The notes under the pieces: model-generated | What the model saw: the letters and a program-made list of their open reading frames with translations, nothing else | The model's database searches: none | What the model was told of the DNA's origin: nothing | In this document: positions 38,409-47,739 of the stretch, piece by piece | Layout of the letters: each line of letters starts with the position of its first letter | How positions within the stretch are numbered: position 1 is the stretch's first letter | Translations under genes and position numbers: made by a program | DNA from: Proteiniphilum propionicum | GTDB lineage: Bacteria > Bacteroidota > Bacteroidia > Bacteroidales > Dysgonomonadaceae | Length of the DNA: 64,000 nucleotides | Assembly (NCBI RefSeq): GCF_022267555.1 | Contig: NZ_CP073586.1 | Span: forward strand, 2,409,501-2,473,500 | Reading direction: 5' to 3'

Positions 38409-40307
38409 ATGAGTAGTCAGAGAGAGAAACTTTTCGCCGATTTTTCTCCCGTCTCCACTGAAGAGTGGATGGAAGTTATCACAAAAGACCTGAAAGGGGC
38501 TGACTTCCGTAAAAGACTGGTCTGGAAAACCAATGAAGGGTTTGATGTGAATCCTTTTTATCGTGCTGAGGATATTGAAGGGTTCCTTGCAGCCGAAAGC
38601 CTGCCGGGACAATTTCCCTATGTACGTGGTACAAGAAAGGATAATGTATGGTATGTACGTCAGGAAATTGACGTGAAAGATTTTGCCGAAGCCAACAAAA
38701 AGGCACTTTCGCTGCTTGAAAGGGGAGTCACCTCATTCGGCTTTCACCTACCCGATAATGAGCTTTCTGCTCAAAATTTGGAGATATTGCTAAAAGGGAT
38801 TGCCCCGGACAAGGTAGAGCTTAACTTCAGGACATGTGTCTCTCACTCAATTCGCCTGGCTGAACTGGTAGTCGATTATGTGGGTGCGCAGAACCTGAAT
38901 CTGATGGATTGCTTTGGCTCAATAGAGTTCGATCCATTCAGAAAGATACTTAAGAAAGGAGTTGACGAACCCAACTGGGCAGAGAAGGTGGTGGAAATAG
39001 TGAAAATCACCGCTCCGCTTCCGCGATACCGTGCAATCACGGTCACCGGAGACAGGATGAACGATGCCGGGGCTTATAGTTACCAGGAGTTGGGCTATAG
39101 CCTCTCCTACGGGAATCAGGTATTGTCAAAGCTGATAGAAAACGGAATTGAGCCGTCACTTGCTGCCAAAAAGATAAAGTTCAAGTTTGGCGTAGGCTCC
39201 AACTATTTCATGGAGATAGCAAAATTCCGCGCTGCTCGCTGGTTGTGGGCAGAGATTGTGAATGCTTATAAGCCACCATGCCCGCACGATTGCGACAATA
39301 AAGCAGCCGACGGGACTTGCCGATGCGCCGCGAAAATGAATATACACGCTACCACCTCAAGTTTCAACCAATCGCTCTACGATCCTTATGTGAACCTGCT
39401 CCGTACTCAAACGGAAGCCATGTCGGCAACCATTGGTGCGGTAGATTCACTCACAGTCCGCCCCTTCGATGAGGCATTCGAGTCGCCCTCTGCTTTTGCC
39501 AAACGTATTGCCGTGAACCAGCAGCTGCTGCTCAAGGAGGAGGCCCATTTCGATAAGATAACCGATCCCGCATCAGGTTCCTACTATATAGAAACACTTA
39601 CCGCATCATTGGCACGGCAGGCCTGGAAACTGTTTCTCGAAACCGAAGATACAGGTTTCTACAATGCATTGAAGGCCGGGACCGTACAGGATGCTGTCAA
39701 CACCTCGGCGGAAGCCCGATTCAACGCTCTTGCGAGTCGAAAAGAGATACTGCTGGGGACCAATCAGTATCCAAATTTCACAGAACTGATGAGTGATAAG
39801 ATTGAGAATAATACAGAGGATAGCGGTTGCGGCTGTGGAAGCGGCAGTTCTCATACACAATTAAAGAAACTCAACTCCGTACGCCTGGCCGATGCTTTCA
39901 ACGAACTGAGACTTGCAACTGAACTTAGTGGTAAAAGGCCCAAAGCATTTATGCTTACCATCGGTAATCTGGCTATGCGCCTTGCACGTTCTCAATTCTC
40001 GAGCAATTTCTTTGCCTGTGCCGGTTATGAGATCATCGATAACCTTGGCTTCAACACGGTGGAGGAGGGCGTGAAAGCCGCCCGTAAAATAGGCGCCGAT
40101 CTTGTGGTGCTCTGCTCCTCCGATGATGAGTATGCCACCCTCGCACCCGAAGCTTATAACCTGCTCAAAGATGGAAAAGAGCTGTTCGTGGTGGCTGGTG
40201 CTCCCGCCTGCATGGACGCCCTCAAAGCGGTAGGAATTGAGCATTTCATCAATGTACGCAGCAACGTGCTTGAGACATTGAAAGAGTTTAATAATAAACT
40301 ACTATAG
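38409..40307 (+). CDS. mutA: Methylmalonyl-CoA mutase small (beta) subunit
   Basis: 632 residues. Non-catalytic partner of MutB in the B12-dependent interconversion of succinyl-CoA and methylmalonyl-CoA (propionate/succinate metabolism). The N-terminal TIM-barrel domain aligns with MutB (YVRGTRKDNVWYVRQEI, FGVGSNYFMEIAKFRAARWLW, TTSSFNQSLYDPYVNLLRTQ); the C-terminal flavodoxin-like domain lacks the DxHxxG cobalamin motif, as usual for this subunit. Unusual: a Cys-rich insert at about residues 288-306 (CPHDCDNKAADGTCRC) and a GCGCGSG linker near residue 480. Followed by the UbiA gene after 31 bp and mutB after a further 1 kb. Confidence 0.93.
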   Translation: MSSQREKLFADFSPVSTEEWMEVITKDLKGADFRKRLVWKTNEGFDVNPFYRAEDIEGFLAAESLPGQFPYVRGTRKDNVWYVRQEIDVKDFAEANKKALSLLERGVTSFGFHLPDNELSAQNLEILLKGIAPDKVELNFRTCVSHSIRLAELVVDYVGAQNLNLMDCFGSIEFDPFRKILKKGVDEPNWAEKVVEIVKITAPLPRYRAITVTGDRMNDAGAYSYQELGYSLSYGNQVLSKLIENGIEPSLAAKKIKFKFGVGSNYFMEIAKFRAARWLWAEIVNAYKPPCPHDCDNKAADGTCRCAAKMNIHATTSSFNQSLYDPYVNLLRTQTEAMSATIGAVDSLTVRPFDEAFESPSAFAKRIAVNQQLLLKEEAHFDKITDPASGSYYIETLTASLARQAWKLFLETEDTGFYNALKAGTVQDAVNTSAEARFNALASRKEILLGTNQYPNFTELMSDKIENNTEDSGCGCGSGSSHTQLKKLNSVRLADAFNELRLATELSGKRPKAFMLTIGNLAMRLARSQFSSNFFACAGYEIIDNLGFNTVEEGVKAARKIGADLVVLCSSDDEYATLAPEAYNLLKDGKELFVVAGAPACMDALKAVGIEHFINVRSNVLETLKEFNNKLL

Positions 40308-40338
40308 ACAGACAATTCACAATCGATCATTTTACAAA

Positions 40339-41241
40339 ATGCCGAAACTAAAAGAGTGGATCATAGTAGCTCACCCGTGGGCAGTACCTGCATCGGCCTC
40401 ACCGGCTCTTATAGCAGCCTCCTATGTGTTTTATCTCTTCAAAAGAGGAGAGGTCGCTGAGGTAGAGTGGGGACTTGGTATACTGGGGCTTATCGGTGCC
40501 GTAATATTTCACTTGTCGGGAAACCTGATAGGTGAGTATCAAGACTTTGTGAGCGGCGTGGACAAAAAAGAGAAGACAGGCCCACCACGGTTAATAGTGC
40601 AGGGCATCTTTAAGCCTAAGATTGTTCTCTACTATGGTTATTCGTTACTTTTTGCCGGCATTGCAATTGGAATCTTCCTCCTGGTTAATACAGGCCTTCC
40701 GTTACTGGTTATCGGAGCTATCGGAGTAATCAGTTCCACGTTCTATTACAAATTCAAGTATATAGCACTGGGAGATCTGCTTATATTCATCTGTTACGGA
40801 CTGGCTATAGCTTTGGGGCTTGCTTATGTTATGACTACCCGGATTATATGGCCGGTGCTTGCTGTGAGCACTCCTGTCGGACTTCTTATAGTTGCAATAC
40901 TGCATGCCAACAACACCAGGGATATGCTGCAGGACAAGTCAGCAGGCATACGCACGCAGGCAATGAACATGGGGCTTGAAGGATCTCAGATCTGTTATCA
41001 GACCATGCTGCTTGCAGCTTATCTGTTGATTGCTATTATGGTAATGATGCAGATTCTGCCTACCCCCGCATTCTTGGTCCTCCTCAGCTTCCCTCTCGCA
41101 ATAAGGAATATAAGGTTGATGAAGAAGGCCACCATGGACAATCTGGGCATAATCCGTTTTCTTGATACCCATACGGCTCAACTGGTACTGACGTTCAGCC
41201 TGTTGTTGGTCGCAGGAAATGTTATTGCAGCATTCATATGA
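40339..41241 (+). CDS. UbiA-family prenyltransferase (MenA-like)
   Basis: 300 residues, about eight to nine membrane segments. UbiA fold with both Asp-rich motifs: NLIGEYQDFVSGVDKKE (N-x(6)-D-x(5)-D) and HANNTRDMLQDKSAG (NNxRDxxxD). The second motif and the IRTQAMNMGLE context resemble 1,4-dihydroxy-2-naphthoate prenyltransferase (MenA) in menaquinone synthesis, the likeliest function, but other UbiA substrates are possible. It sits between mutA and mutB on the same strand, splitting genes that are normally adjacent. Confidence 0.8.
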   Translation: MPKLKEWIIVAHPWAVPASASPALIAASYVFYLFKRGEVAEVEWGLGILGLIGAVIFHLSGNLIGEYQDFVSGVDKKEKTGPPRLIVQGIFKPKIVLYYGYSLLFAGIAIGIFLLVNTGLPLLVIGAIGVISSTFYYKFKYIALGDLLIFICYGLAIALGLAYVMTTRIIWPVLAVSTPVGLLIVAILHANNTRDMLQDKSAGIRTQAMNMGLEGSQICYQTMLLAAYLLIAIMVMMQILPTPAFLVLLSFPLAIRNIRLMKKATMDNLGIIRFLDTHTAQLVLTFSLLLVAGNVIAAFI

Positions 41242-41303
41242 TTCCGTCATAACCGTTTGAATAATCAGGCGGACAGAAAAAATGATTAAAAAACAAAAAT
41301 CCA

Positions 41304-43451
41304 ATGATACCAAATTTTAAAGATATCGATATTCAAACAGCCGGTTTTTATTCGACCGATGTGGCCGGATGGGCTGAAAAAAATGAGATCAGGGCCGACT
41401 GGATTACACCGGAGCAGATTCCGGTAAAACCGGTCTACACAAAAGAAGATCTAGAAGGGATGGAGCATCTGAACTATGCCGCCGGGATACCTCCATATCT
41501 ACGCGGGCCCTATTCCACCATGTATGTGATGCGCCCCTGGACCGTCCGTCAGTATGCCGGCTTCTCCACAGCAGAAGAGTCAAACGCATTCTACCGCCGC
41601 AACCTGGCTTCGGGACAAAAAGGACTCTCCGTGGCTTTCGACCTTCCCACGCACCGTGGCTATGATGCTGACAACGAGAGGGTAGTGGGCGATGTGGGAA
41701 AAGCGGGAGTCTCCATCTGTTCGGTGGAAGATATGAAGATACTGTTCGATGGTATACCCCTGAACAAGATGTCGGTCTCCATGACCATGAATGGTGCCGT
41801 ACTGCCCATCCTTGCATTCTATATCGTAGCAGCACAGGAACAGGGTGCAAAGCTGGAAGAGATGGCAGGAACCATCCAGAACGATATTCTGAAAGAGTTT
41901 ATGGTTCGTAACACTTACATCTACCCTCCGGAATTCTCGATGAAGATCATTGCCGACATCTTTGAGTTTACCTCACAGAAGATGCCAAAATTCAATTCCA
42001 TATCCATCTCGGGATACCATATGCAGGAGGCAGGCGCTACAGCAGATATTGAACTGGCCTATACCCTGGCCGACGGAATTGAGTACCTTCGCGCAGGTAT
42101 CAATGCCGGCATCGATATTGATGCATTTGCCCCGCGCCTGTCGTTCTTCTGGGCCATCGGCATGAATCACTTTATGGAGATAGCCAAGATGCGTGCGGCA
42201 CGCTTGCTGTGGGCAAAGATCGTCAAGAGTTTTGGCGCGAAGAACCCAAAGTCGATGGCACTACGCACACACTCACAGACTTCTGGCTGGTCGCTCACCG
42301 AACAGGATCCCTTCAACAACGTGGGACGTACCTGTATCGAGGCTATGGCTGCCGCTCTGGGACACACCCAGTCGCTCCATACCAATGCCCTCGATGAAGC
42401 CATTGCCCTGCCGACTGACTTCTCTGCACGCATCGCACGAAATACGCAGATATATATTCAGGAAGAGACGCAGATCACCCGCCAGGTCGATCCATGGGCC
42501 GGATCATACTATGTGGAGTCACTCACCCAGGAACTGGTGGAAAAATCGTGGGAGCTTATCCAGGAGATAGAAAAACTGGGTGGAATGGCAAAAGCAATAG
42601 AAACTGGAATCCCAAAAATGCGCATCGAGGAGGCCGCAGCCCGTACACAAGCTCGTATCGACTCCAATGTTCAGGCAATTATTGGTGTAAACCGTTATCG
42701 TCTCGATCATGAAGATCCCATAGATATTCTGGAGGTGGATAATACTGAAGTTCGCAAGCAACAGATTGAAAGGCTAAATGCTCTGAAATCAGGCCGCGAT
42801 AACGAAGCGGTACGTAGAGCACTCGACGCCATCACTCATTGTGTGGAAACAAAGAAGGGAAACCTGCTTCAGCTCTCTATCGAAGCTGCCCGGGTTCGTG
42901 CTACCCTGGGAGAGATCTCCGATGCGTGCGAGAAAGTAGCAGGACGTTATAATGCAGTAATAAGAACAATTTCAGGCGTGTACTCATCAGAATCAAAAGG
43001 AGATGCAACGCTAGAAGAAGCGCGTGCTCTCACAGACAAGTTTGCCCGCAAGGAGGGGCGCAGGCCAAGGATCATGGTCGCTAAAATGGGGCAGGACGGA
43101 CATGACCGTGGCGCCAAGGTAGTAGCTACCGGCTATGCTGACTGCGGTTTCGACGTGGATATGGGGCCCCTGTTCCAGACACCTGCCGAGGCTGCACGCC
43201 AGGCGGTGGAGAACGATGTGCATGTTCTGGGCGTATCCTCTCTGGCGGCAGGCCATAAAACGCTTGTGCCACAGGTGATTGAAGAGCTGAAACGGTTGGG
43301 ACGTCCCGACATCATTGTGATTGCCGGAGGCGTGATTCCCGCGCAGGACTACGATTTTCTGTACCGTGCCGGCGTAGCAGCTATCTTTGGCCCGGGATCC
43401 TCAGTCACCAAATCGGCATGCGAGATAATGCATGTGCTGATGGGTGAGTGA
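41304..43451 (+). CDS. mutB: Methylmalonyl-CoA mutase large (alpha) subunit
   Basis: 715 residues, normal length. Catalytic adenosylcobalamin-dependent subunit. TIM barrel: [20 protein letters not shown] (substrate tunnel with the catalytic Tyr), [40 protein letters not shown]12-binding domain: [20 protein letters not shown] (D-x-H-x-x-G) with SSLAAGHKT and [12 protein letters not shown]. Together with mutA it makes succinyl-CoA to methylmalonyl-CoA conversion possible. A strong terminator follows 31 bp after the stop. Confidence 0.97.
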   Translation: MIPNFKDIDIQTAGFYSTDVAGWAEKNEIRADWITPEQIPVKPVYTKEDLEGMEHLNYAAGIPPYLRGPYSTMYVMRPWTVRQYAGFSTAEESNAFYRRNLASGQKGLSVAFDLPTHRGYDADNERVVGDVGKAGVSICSVEDMKILFDGIPLNKMSVSMTMNGAVLPILAFYIVAAQEQGAKLEEMAGTIQNDILKEFMVRNTYIYPPEFSMKIIADIFEFTSQKMPKFNSISISGYHMQEAGATADIELAYTLADGIEYLRAGINAGIDIDAFAPRLSFFWAIGMNHFMEIAKMRAARLLWAKIVKSFGAKNPKSMALRTHSQTSGWSLTEQDPFNNVGRTCIEAMAAALGHTQSLHTNALDEAIALPTDFSARIARNTQIYIQEETQITRQVDPWAGSYYVESLTQELVEKSWELIQEIEKLGGMAKAIETGIPKMRIEEAAARTQARIDSNVQAIIGVNRYRLDHEDPIDILEVDNTEVRKQQIERLNALKSGRDNEAVRRALDAITHCVETKKGNLLQLSIEAARVRATLGEISDACEKVAGRYNAVIRTISGVYSSESKGDATLEEARALTDKFARKEGRRPRIMVAKMGQDGHDRGAKVVATGYADCGFDVDMGPLFQTPAEAARQAVENDVHVLGVSSLAAGHKTLVPQVIEELKRLGRPDIIVIAGGVIPAQDYDFLYRAGVAAIFGPGSSVTKSACEIMHVLMGE

Positions 43452-43481
43452 TCATCCGGTAATTTTTTAATCATTACAAAT

Positions 43482-43530
43482 CCGCTCCCTCATCCCGTTC
43501 TGGTAAGACGGGCAGAGGAGCGGGTTTTTT
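43482..43530 (+). terminator. Rho-independent terminator after mutB
   Basis: CCGCTCCCTC pairs with GAGGAGCGG (one bulged C), with an inner CCCGT/ACGGG stem, followed by GTTTTTT. Confidence 0.92.
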
Positions 43531-43694
43531 CATTTGTCATCAGATATCAAATTTAACTTTGTCTACGGGATTGTCAAATTAAGTTTGTTAAGGCAATCTC
43601 ATTTCATAGTTTAATATGCTTTAGTAAAGAATAAGCCCGGGTCGCAGTAGTCACTGTCTCTTGCCATCCAGATGGGATATTTTTTCCCTTTCTT

Positions 43695-44063
43695 TCATTC
43701 AAATAGCTCAATCGTGTAATCCAAAAGTTCAATTCCGCCGTATTTTCCGTGTCCGGTTATAACTTTTTTTACTTTTGGATATTTCATCTTTACTTTTCTT
43801 ACCGTTTCCGACCACTCTTCTACATTCGCTTCCGCGAGATTACCCTTTCCTGCTCTTGCTTCTTTTATTAAACAACCGCCAAACATAATATCTTCCAAAG
43901 GGAAATAACCAATAATGTTATCGCAGGTATGGCCTTCTCCACAAAATTCAATATGCACCTCCTCGTTACCGAAATTTAAGTTCAAATACTTATCGAACCC
44001 CTGTTTTGGTATCGTAGATCCATTTTCTTTCGCTATCTGTATCGTTTTGTTGTAGGCGTAAGA
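43695..44063 (-). pseudogene. Truncated subclass B1 metallo-beta-lactamase
   Basis: C-terminal half of a CfiA/BlaB-like B1 metallo-beta-lactamase. In frame from about 44063: SYAYNKTIQIAKENG, then GEGHTCDNIIGYFP (zinc His), IMFGGC (zinc Cys) and KVITGHGKYGG (last zinc His), followed by the usual terminal helix. The first half with the HxHxD zinc motif is absent, so no activity is expected. Its upstream end runs directly, in another frame, into the 3' end of the lipoprotein gene at 44033-44509, marking a deletion or recombination junction near 44060. Homology to CfiA (SYANQMT, GGGHATDNIVVWLP) is from memory of the family. Confidence 0.8.
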
Positions 44064-44509
44064 AATAATGCATAATGGGGATACGAGTCCTCGAAACGTT
44101 CAGAAAAATCAGAGCGATAAGCGAGACTAAGTTTCGCATTTACCCTGTTGCAAACTGTTTGTCCAGTTTCGCCCATAAATTGATACCATCCCGGCAACAG
44201 CCGGTCACTTGCAACAGGCGGTCCCGTTTCGGTCGGCCAGCTTTGTACGATAAAGGACAAATCCACCTTGTTGCGCCCGTCTTCCGAAAAGAGGTAAATA
44301 CCGTGTGTTCCTGCATGGGCGGCGTCTCTGTATATGATTCCATGATCGAGTTCGTAGGTGTTGTCCATATAGAAGAATCGTCCGGTAAGACGGGGAAGTT
44401 CAGGCTCATCGGAGTTCTCTTTTTCACATGCTGTGAAACCTATGCTTGATATGAATAATGAACAACTTACAAAAATCAATTTTAAAAGTGAGTGATTACT
44501 CCTTTCCAT
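44033..44509 (-). CDS. Hypothetical lipoprotein, probably 3'-truncated
   Basis: 158 residues. Lipoprotein signal ending in SSIGFTAC (Cys about 28). The rest (TGRFFYMDNTYELDHGIIYR, HAGTHGIYLFSEDG) shows no recognised domain. The last eight codons come from metallo-beta-lactamase-derived DNA read out of frame, so the natural C-terminus is probably lost. Last gene of the minus-strand surface cluster behind a Crp/Fnr regulator. Confidence 0.6.
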   Translation of the reverse strand: MERSNHSLLKLIFVSCSLFISSIGFTACEKENSDEPELPRLTGRFFYMDNTYELDHGIIYRDAAHAGTHGIYLFSEDGRNKVDLSFIVQSWPTETGPPVASDRLLPGWYQFMGETGQTVCNRVNAKLSLAYRSDFSERFEDSYPHYALFLTPTTKRYR

Positions 44510-44726
44510 ATGTTTGATTTTTAGAAGTTATATCATTTACAAATAACTGTTTTAACCAGCGTGTATAATTGTTTCTTTAATGTCTTATTTTTAGTCGATT
44601 GATGAATCTGTAACAGGCAACTTCTCGCTTCATCTTGTTTTCCCTAATATCGGGTAGGGAGGTAGTCTCTCGTGTTTCAGAATGAAACCATGCGATATCG
44701 TTTTGAAATCGCCTTGTTGATAAAAG

Positions 44727-45443
44727 TCAGAAGAAATACCCCACCGAGATATTTGTCGTCCACATCTTCGTGGTGGGTTTTACGGAACCGCCTCCAACAA
44801 GATATCCAAATGCCGCCATATTGTTCAATATATGTCTGAAACCTACACCGACCGTTAGTCTGTCCATCACTTCGGTGCCCACTTCGGCTGCTAGACCTGC
44901 GTTCCACCGCTGTTGCATATACACGTTACTCTCTTCTACATCCAGAATGCGAATTTTGGAATCAAACAAACTCCATTTCACTTTCATGGATTCTCCTTCA
45001 TAAGACGTTCGCACGTGTTGTTCGGCTGTTGGCGTAAACGTGGCAAACCCGCCACCCATAACATACAGCTTGATCGTGGGAGATACAACGAACTTTGTTT
45101 TTAAATACAAAGGCAGCTGGAATGTGTGCATATCTGCATAACCCTCCATTTCAACTCCTTCGGGGACCTCCAACCCTTGCGTGTATTTGTCAGAGTTAAT
45201 GGTTGCACCGCTGTATACATACAGTAATTCTGTCTGTAATCCGAAGTGGGCTCCAAACATATATTCAGCCATAAATCCTGCATGCACTCCCATGCGGGGC
45301 TTGTAGATTTCCAGTTCCACACCGTTCATGTTCATATTGATGTTCGAGATGTTTCCACCGCCTTTTACTCCTGTGCGAAATTGTGCGAAAGTGGATATTG
45401 TCAACAATAACAACAAAACTAAAGAAGTGATTCTTTTATTCAT
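44727..45443 (-). CDS. PorT-family outer-membrane beta-barrel protein
   Basis: 238 residues with a signal peptide (LVLLLLLTISTFAQ). Small barrel of the outer-membrane beta-barrel/PorT type: GVKGGGNISNINMN near the start, alternating amphipathic strands (LGLQTELLYVYSG-like, LPLYLKTKF), a VGVGFRHILNNMA segment and a terminal aromatic motif ISVGYFF. Function unknown; PorT itself belongs to the type IX secretion system, but many paralogues do not. Second-last gene of the cluster. Confidence 0.78.
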   Translation of the reverse strand: MNKRITSLVLLLLLTISTFAQFRTGVKGGGNISNINMNMNGVELEIYKPRMGVHAGFMAEYMFGAHFGLQTELLYVYSGATINSDKYTQGLEVPEGVEMEGYADMHTFQLPLYLKTKFVVSPTIKLYVMGGGFATFTPTAEQHVRTSYEGESMKVKWSLFDSKIRILDVEESNVYMQQRWNAGLAAEVGTEVMDRLTVGVGFRHILNNMAAFGYLVGGGSVKPTTKMWTTNISVGYFF

Positions 45444-45478
45444 GATTTATAATTAAATAGCAGATTATAAAGCTCTTA

Positions 45479-46183
45479 TTACCAAGATCTAAAGCTGATA
45501 AATAGTGTAGCCATCAGGTTGGATACGCTGATTTTTTCCTCCGATTTATAATTATGACCTTCCACGTTCATGTTATCGATTGTACCCATAACATACGATA
45601 ACTTAAGCCCGACACCCGTTTTGCTGTTTACTTTATATTCGCCCGCCACTCCGGCATTTATACCAATAGTTGTTTTACTGCCGTTTATATTCACTCCGCT
45701 CAGGTTCATGTCGCTGTTAACGAAAAGCGGACCAATACCGAAGTTGGACACCAGCAAAAATTTTTCAGATTCATTGCGCCCTACAAACGATGGTCCAACG
45801 TAAAGAAAACTCTGTGTTTCCTTGTAATTTACGCTTTGGTTTAATCCGGGAATGGTGATGTTATCGCCCGAGGTGCTTGCCGAACAATAGTTGGCATTCA
45901 AGCCCAATCCCCAGCCTTCCTTGAAAAAGTATTGTGCATCGGCGTCAACAGTGAAACCGTGACGTAATTTTTTATTCATGTCATCGATTTTGGAGTCGCC
46001 GGTTTTTTGCACTTTCCCCAATCGAAAAGCATAACCGCCGCCAATGGAAAAGCGGTAATCCTTGTAGTTTTGCGGAGTTTGATATTCCACCTGATAGGGT
46101 GTTGCCTGCTGTGCATTTGCAGACAAAATGGCCGATGCGCTAATAAAGGTAGCAGCTAACACGATAAGATAAATTCGTTTCAT
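45479..46183 (-). CDS. Outer-membrane beta-barrel protein
   Basis: 234 residues. Signal peptide (VLAATFISASAILSANAQQ), then an eight- to ten-strand barrel pattern (YRFSIGGGYAFRLGK, FTVDADAQYFF, GVAGEYKVNSKTGVGLKLSY) and a terminal LFISFRSW, consistent with BAM-dependent insertion. Fits the generic outer membrane beta-barrel family; no ligand is apparent. Neighbours on both sides are also surface proteins. Confidence 0.75.
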   Translation of the reverse strand: MKRIYLIVLAATFISASAILSANAQQATPYQVEYQTPQNYKDYRFSIGGGYAFRLGKVQKTGDSKIDDMNKKLRHGFTVDADAQYFFKEGWGLGLNANYCSASTSGDNITIPGLNQSVNYKETQSFLYVGPSFVGRNESEKFLLVSNFGIGPLFVNSDMNLSGVNINGSKTTIGINAGVAGEYKVNSKTGVGLKLSYVMGTIDNMNVEGHNYKSEEKISVSNLMATLFISFRSW

Positions 46184-46206
46184 AAAATGGTTATTTTTTA
46201 ACGTGT

Positions 46207-46731
46207 TTATTTCTTTTTTTCTATTTGTATCACATGTGGGCGAATGGTATCGTTGGATGATGTTTCTATTACAAAAAACTCCGGCACTTGGGTAACTTCA
46301 TCGGTTATGGGCATAATAGTATATGCTTTGCTTTTTTCTACAGAAAATATAAGTTTGTAATGCGTGTGTGGATTATTTGATTCCGCAATTGACGCACCAA
46401 TTAATCCGAACATGGCGCCGGCCATGGCTGCTTTGTCTTTCCATTGCTGAAAATGACGGATTTCCACCGTTTTTTCACCGGGCAATACATCCGTATGTTT
46501 GGGGTAACCTTTCATATAACTACCCACCGAAACTGTATCAACTTTAATGAGTAATGCCGATTCCGACGTTTTTTTTCCTTTAATCCGCAGTTTGTGGTCT
46601 CCCTGCTGTATGCGGGCCACTTCGCCCGAACCCGGTTTTGCTCCTTGATAACCCTTTGTGCTGCCACAACCTGTAGATAGTACAAGACATGCAGCAATAA
46701 TTCCAATAAACAAAAGTGTTTTTGTCTTCAT
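46207..46731 (-). CDS. Hypothetical lipoprotein
   Basis: 174 residues. Lipobox LSTGCGS (Cys about 22). Mature part unrecognised; a glycine-rich patch AAMAGAMFGLIGASIAES (about 98-115) could touch the membrane. First gene after the predicted FNR-box promoter at 46815-46858, followed by the two barrel genes, so it probably leads the operon. Confidence 0.65.
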   Translation of the reverse strand: MKTKTLLFIGIIAACLVLSTGCGSTKGYQGAKPGSGEVARIQQGDHKLRIKGKKTSESALLIKVDTVSVGSYMKGYPKHTDVLPGEKTVEIRHFQQWKDKAAMAGAMFGLIGASIAESNNPHTHYKLIFSVEKSKAYTIMPITDEVTQVPEFFVIETSSNDTIRPHVIQIEKKK

Positions 46732-46814
46732 TTTAAGTTACAATTAAATTGGGCACATGTACTGTGATATCAGACAAGTTGCCTGTGACAAGTTAATAAG
46801 TTAGTAATCTAAAA

Positions 46815-46822
46815 CAAAGATA
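46815..46822 (-). promoter_or_regulatory. -7 element TATCTTTG of the surface operon
   Basis: Minus-strand TATCTTTG fits TAnnTTTG, 84 bp upstream of the lipoprotein start. No TTTG at -33; that place is next to the dyad at 46845-46858, as expected for an activator-dependent promoter. Confidence 0.55.
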
Positions 46823-46844
46823 AATCTTCTGTTTTTTATAAATG

Positions 46845-46858
46845 TTGATTTAAATCAA
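46845..46858 (-). promoter_or_regulatory. FNR/CRP-type operator TTGATTTAAATCAA
   Basis: Perfect 14-bp palindrome identical to the FNR consensus TTGAT-N4-ATCAA. Its centre is about 41 bp upstream of the start site implied by the -7 element, the classic class II activator position. It lies between the Crp/Fnr gene stop and the lipoprotein gene. Confidence 0.75.
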
Positions 46859-46867
46859 GGCACGATG

Positions 46868-47443
46868 TTAAAACAGGTTTTTATTACTTTTTTTCAGTTT
46901 CCGGCGGATACGACTCAGGGTTTCGGGCGTGATTTGAAGGTACGATGCCAGATCTTTGGCGGTGGTTCGCTCAAAGATATGGGGATTGCATTGCAGAATT
47001 TTGATATAGCGTTCTTCCGGAGTACGGGTATAGGTATCGACAAAGCGTTGATATATTTCGGAATACAACAATTCGGTTATATGGAGAAAATAACTGCTGT
47101 TTTCAGTGATAAGTCGCTCTAACGTTTCATAAGTAATCAAATAGACTTCGCTTTCACACAGGGCGACGATATCTACGCCGGAAATTTCTTTCAGCCTGAA
47201 TGCGCCATAATCGCCCACGAACGAATTTTCGAAGGCATAACCCACTACATGTCGTTCTCCCCGGGAATCATGCGCGGAGTAAATAAACGCTCCTTTGCGT
47301 ATATATCCCATTGTTTTACATGAACTTCCGGTAAGAGAGAATGGCTCGCCACGACGGTATTTCACCAATGTACCGTTCTGCCTTATAAAATCGATTATCC
47401 CGGAGTAATCAAAGCGGGTCATATAGGTATTGAAGTCAGACAT
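46868..47443 (-). CDS. Crp/Fnr-family transcriptional regulator
   Basis: 191 residues from the ATG at 47443; the frame extends further upstream, but a canonical promoter at 47524-47555 would place the start of transcription inside that extension. N-terminal cyclic-nucleotide-binding-like beta-roll (LVKYRRGEPF, MGYIRKGAF), then a long helix and a C-terminal HTH (TTAKDLASYLQITPETLSRI). The recognition helix ETLSR matches the E-x-x-S-R of E. coli FNR, which reads TTGAT half-sites. There are no FNR-like N-terminal cysteines, so an iron-sulfur sensor is unlikely. Likely controls the downstream surface operon. Confidence 0.85.
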   Translation of the reverse strand: MSDFNTYMTRFDYSGIIDFIRQNGTLVKYRRGEPFSLTGSSCKTMGYIRKGAFIYSAHDSRGERHVVGYAFENSFVGDYGAFRLKEISGVDIVALCESEVYLITYETLERLITENSSYFLHITELLYSEIYQRFVDTYTRTPEERYIKILQCNPHIFERTTAKDLASYLQITPETLSRIRRKLKKSNKNLF

Positions 47444-47523
47444 AGAACAAGTAAGCAGAAAGCGGAAGCGAAGCCGCTGTACAGACTGAAAAAATGGTTT
47501 ATTTACACATACAGAATGTATGC

Positions 47524-47555
47524 CAAAGATAGAAGAATATGACTTATATGCCAAA
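47524..47555 (-). promoter_or_regulatory. Canonical Bacteroidota promoter for the Crp/Fnr gene
   Basis: TTTG (47552-47555), 20-bp spacer, TATCTTTG (47524-47531) on the minus strand: full match to the TTTG/TAnnTTTG consensus. Predicted leader about 75 nt, containing the small dyad CATACAGAATGTATG. Confidence 0.7.
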
Positions 47556-47739
47556 TTAAAGCAGTAAGTTTTTGTGTGTTGTTCTGGTATCATGGCATGC
47601 ATCGGTCGGATGCTAAACCTCGACATCTGTTTTTTCCGGAGAGTACGGTTGTCTGCCGTTAGGCAAAATGTCTGATCCGCAACATACAAGCTCTAATTTT
47701 CGCGACTGGGGGGATATGGTGGTTTTAGTGACCAGATAA

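Noticed and set aside
43695-44063. Functional beta-lactamase
   Set aside because: The HxHxD zinc-binding half is absent, so only a remnant is reported.
44677-44907. Small Arg/Ser-rich minus-strand frame
   Set aside because: Overlaps the 3' end of the PorT-type gene in another frame; composition indicates a shadow.
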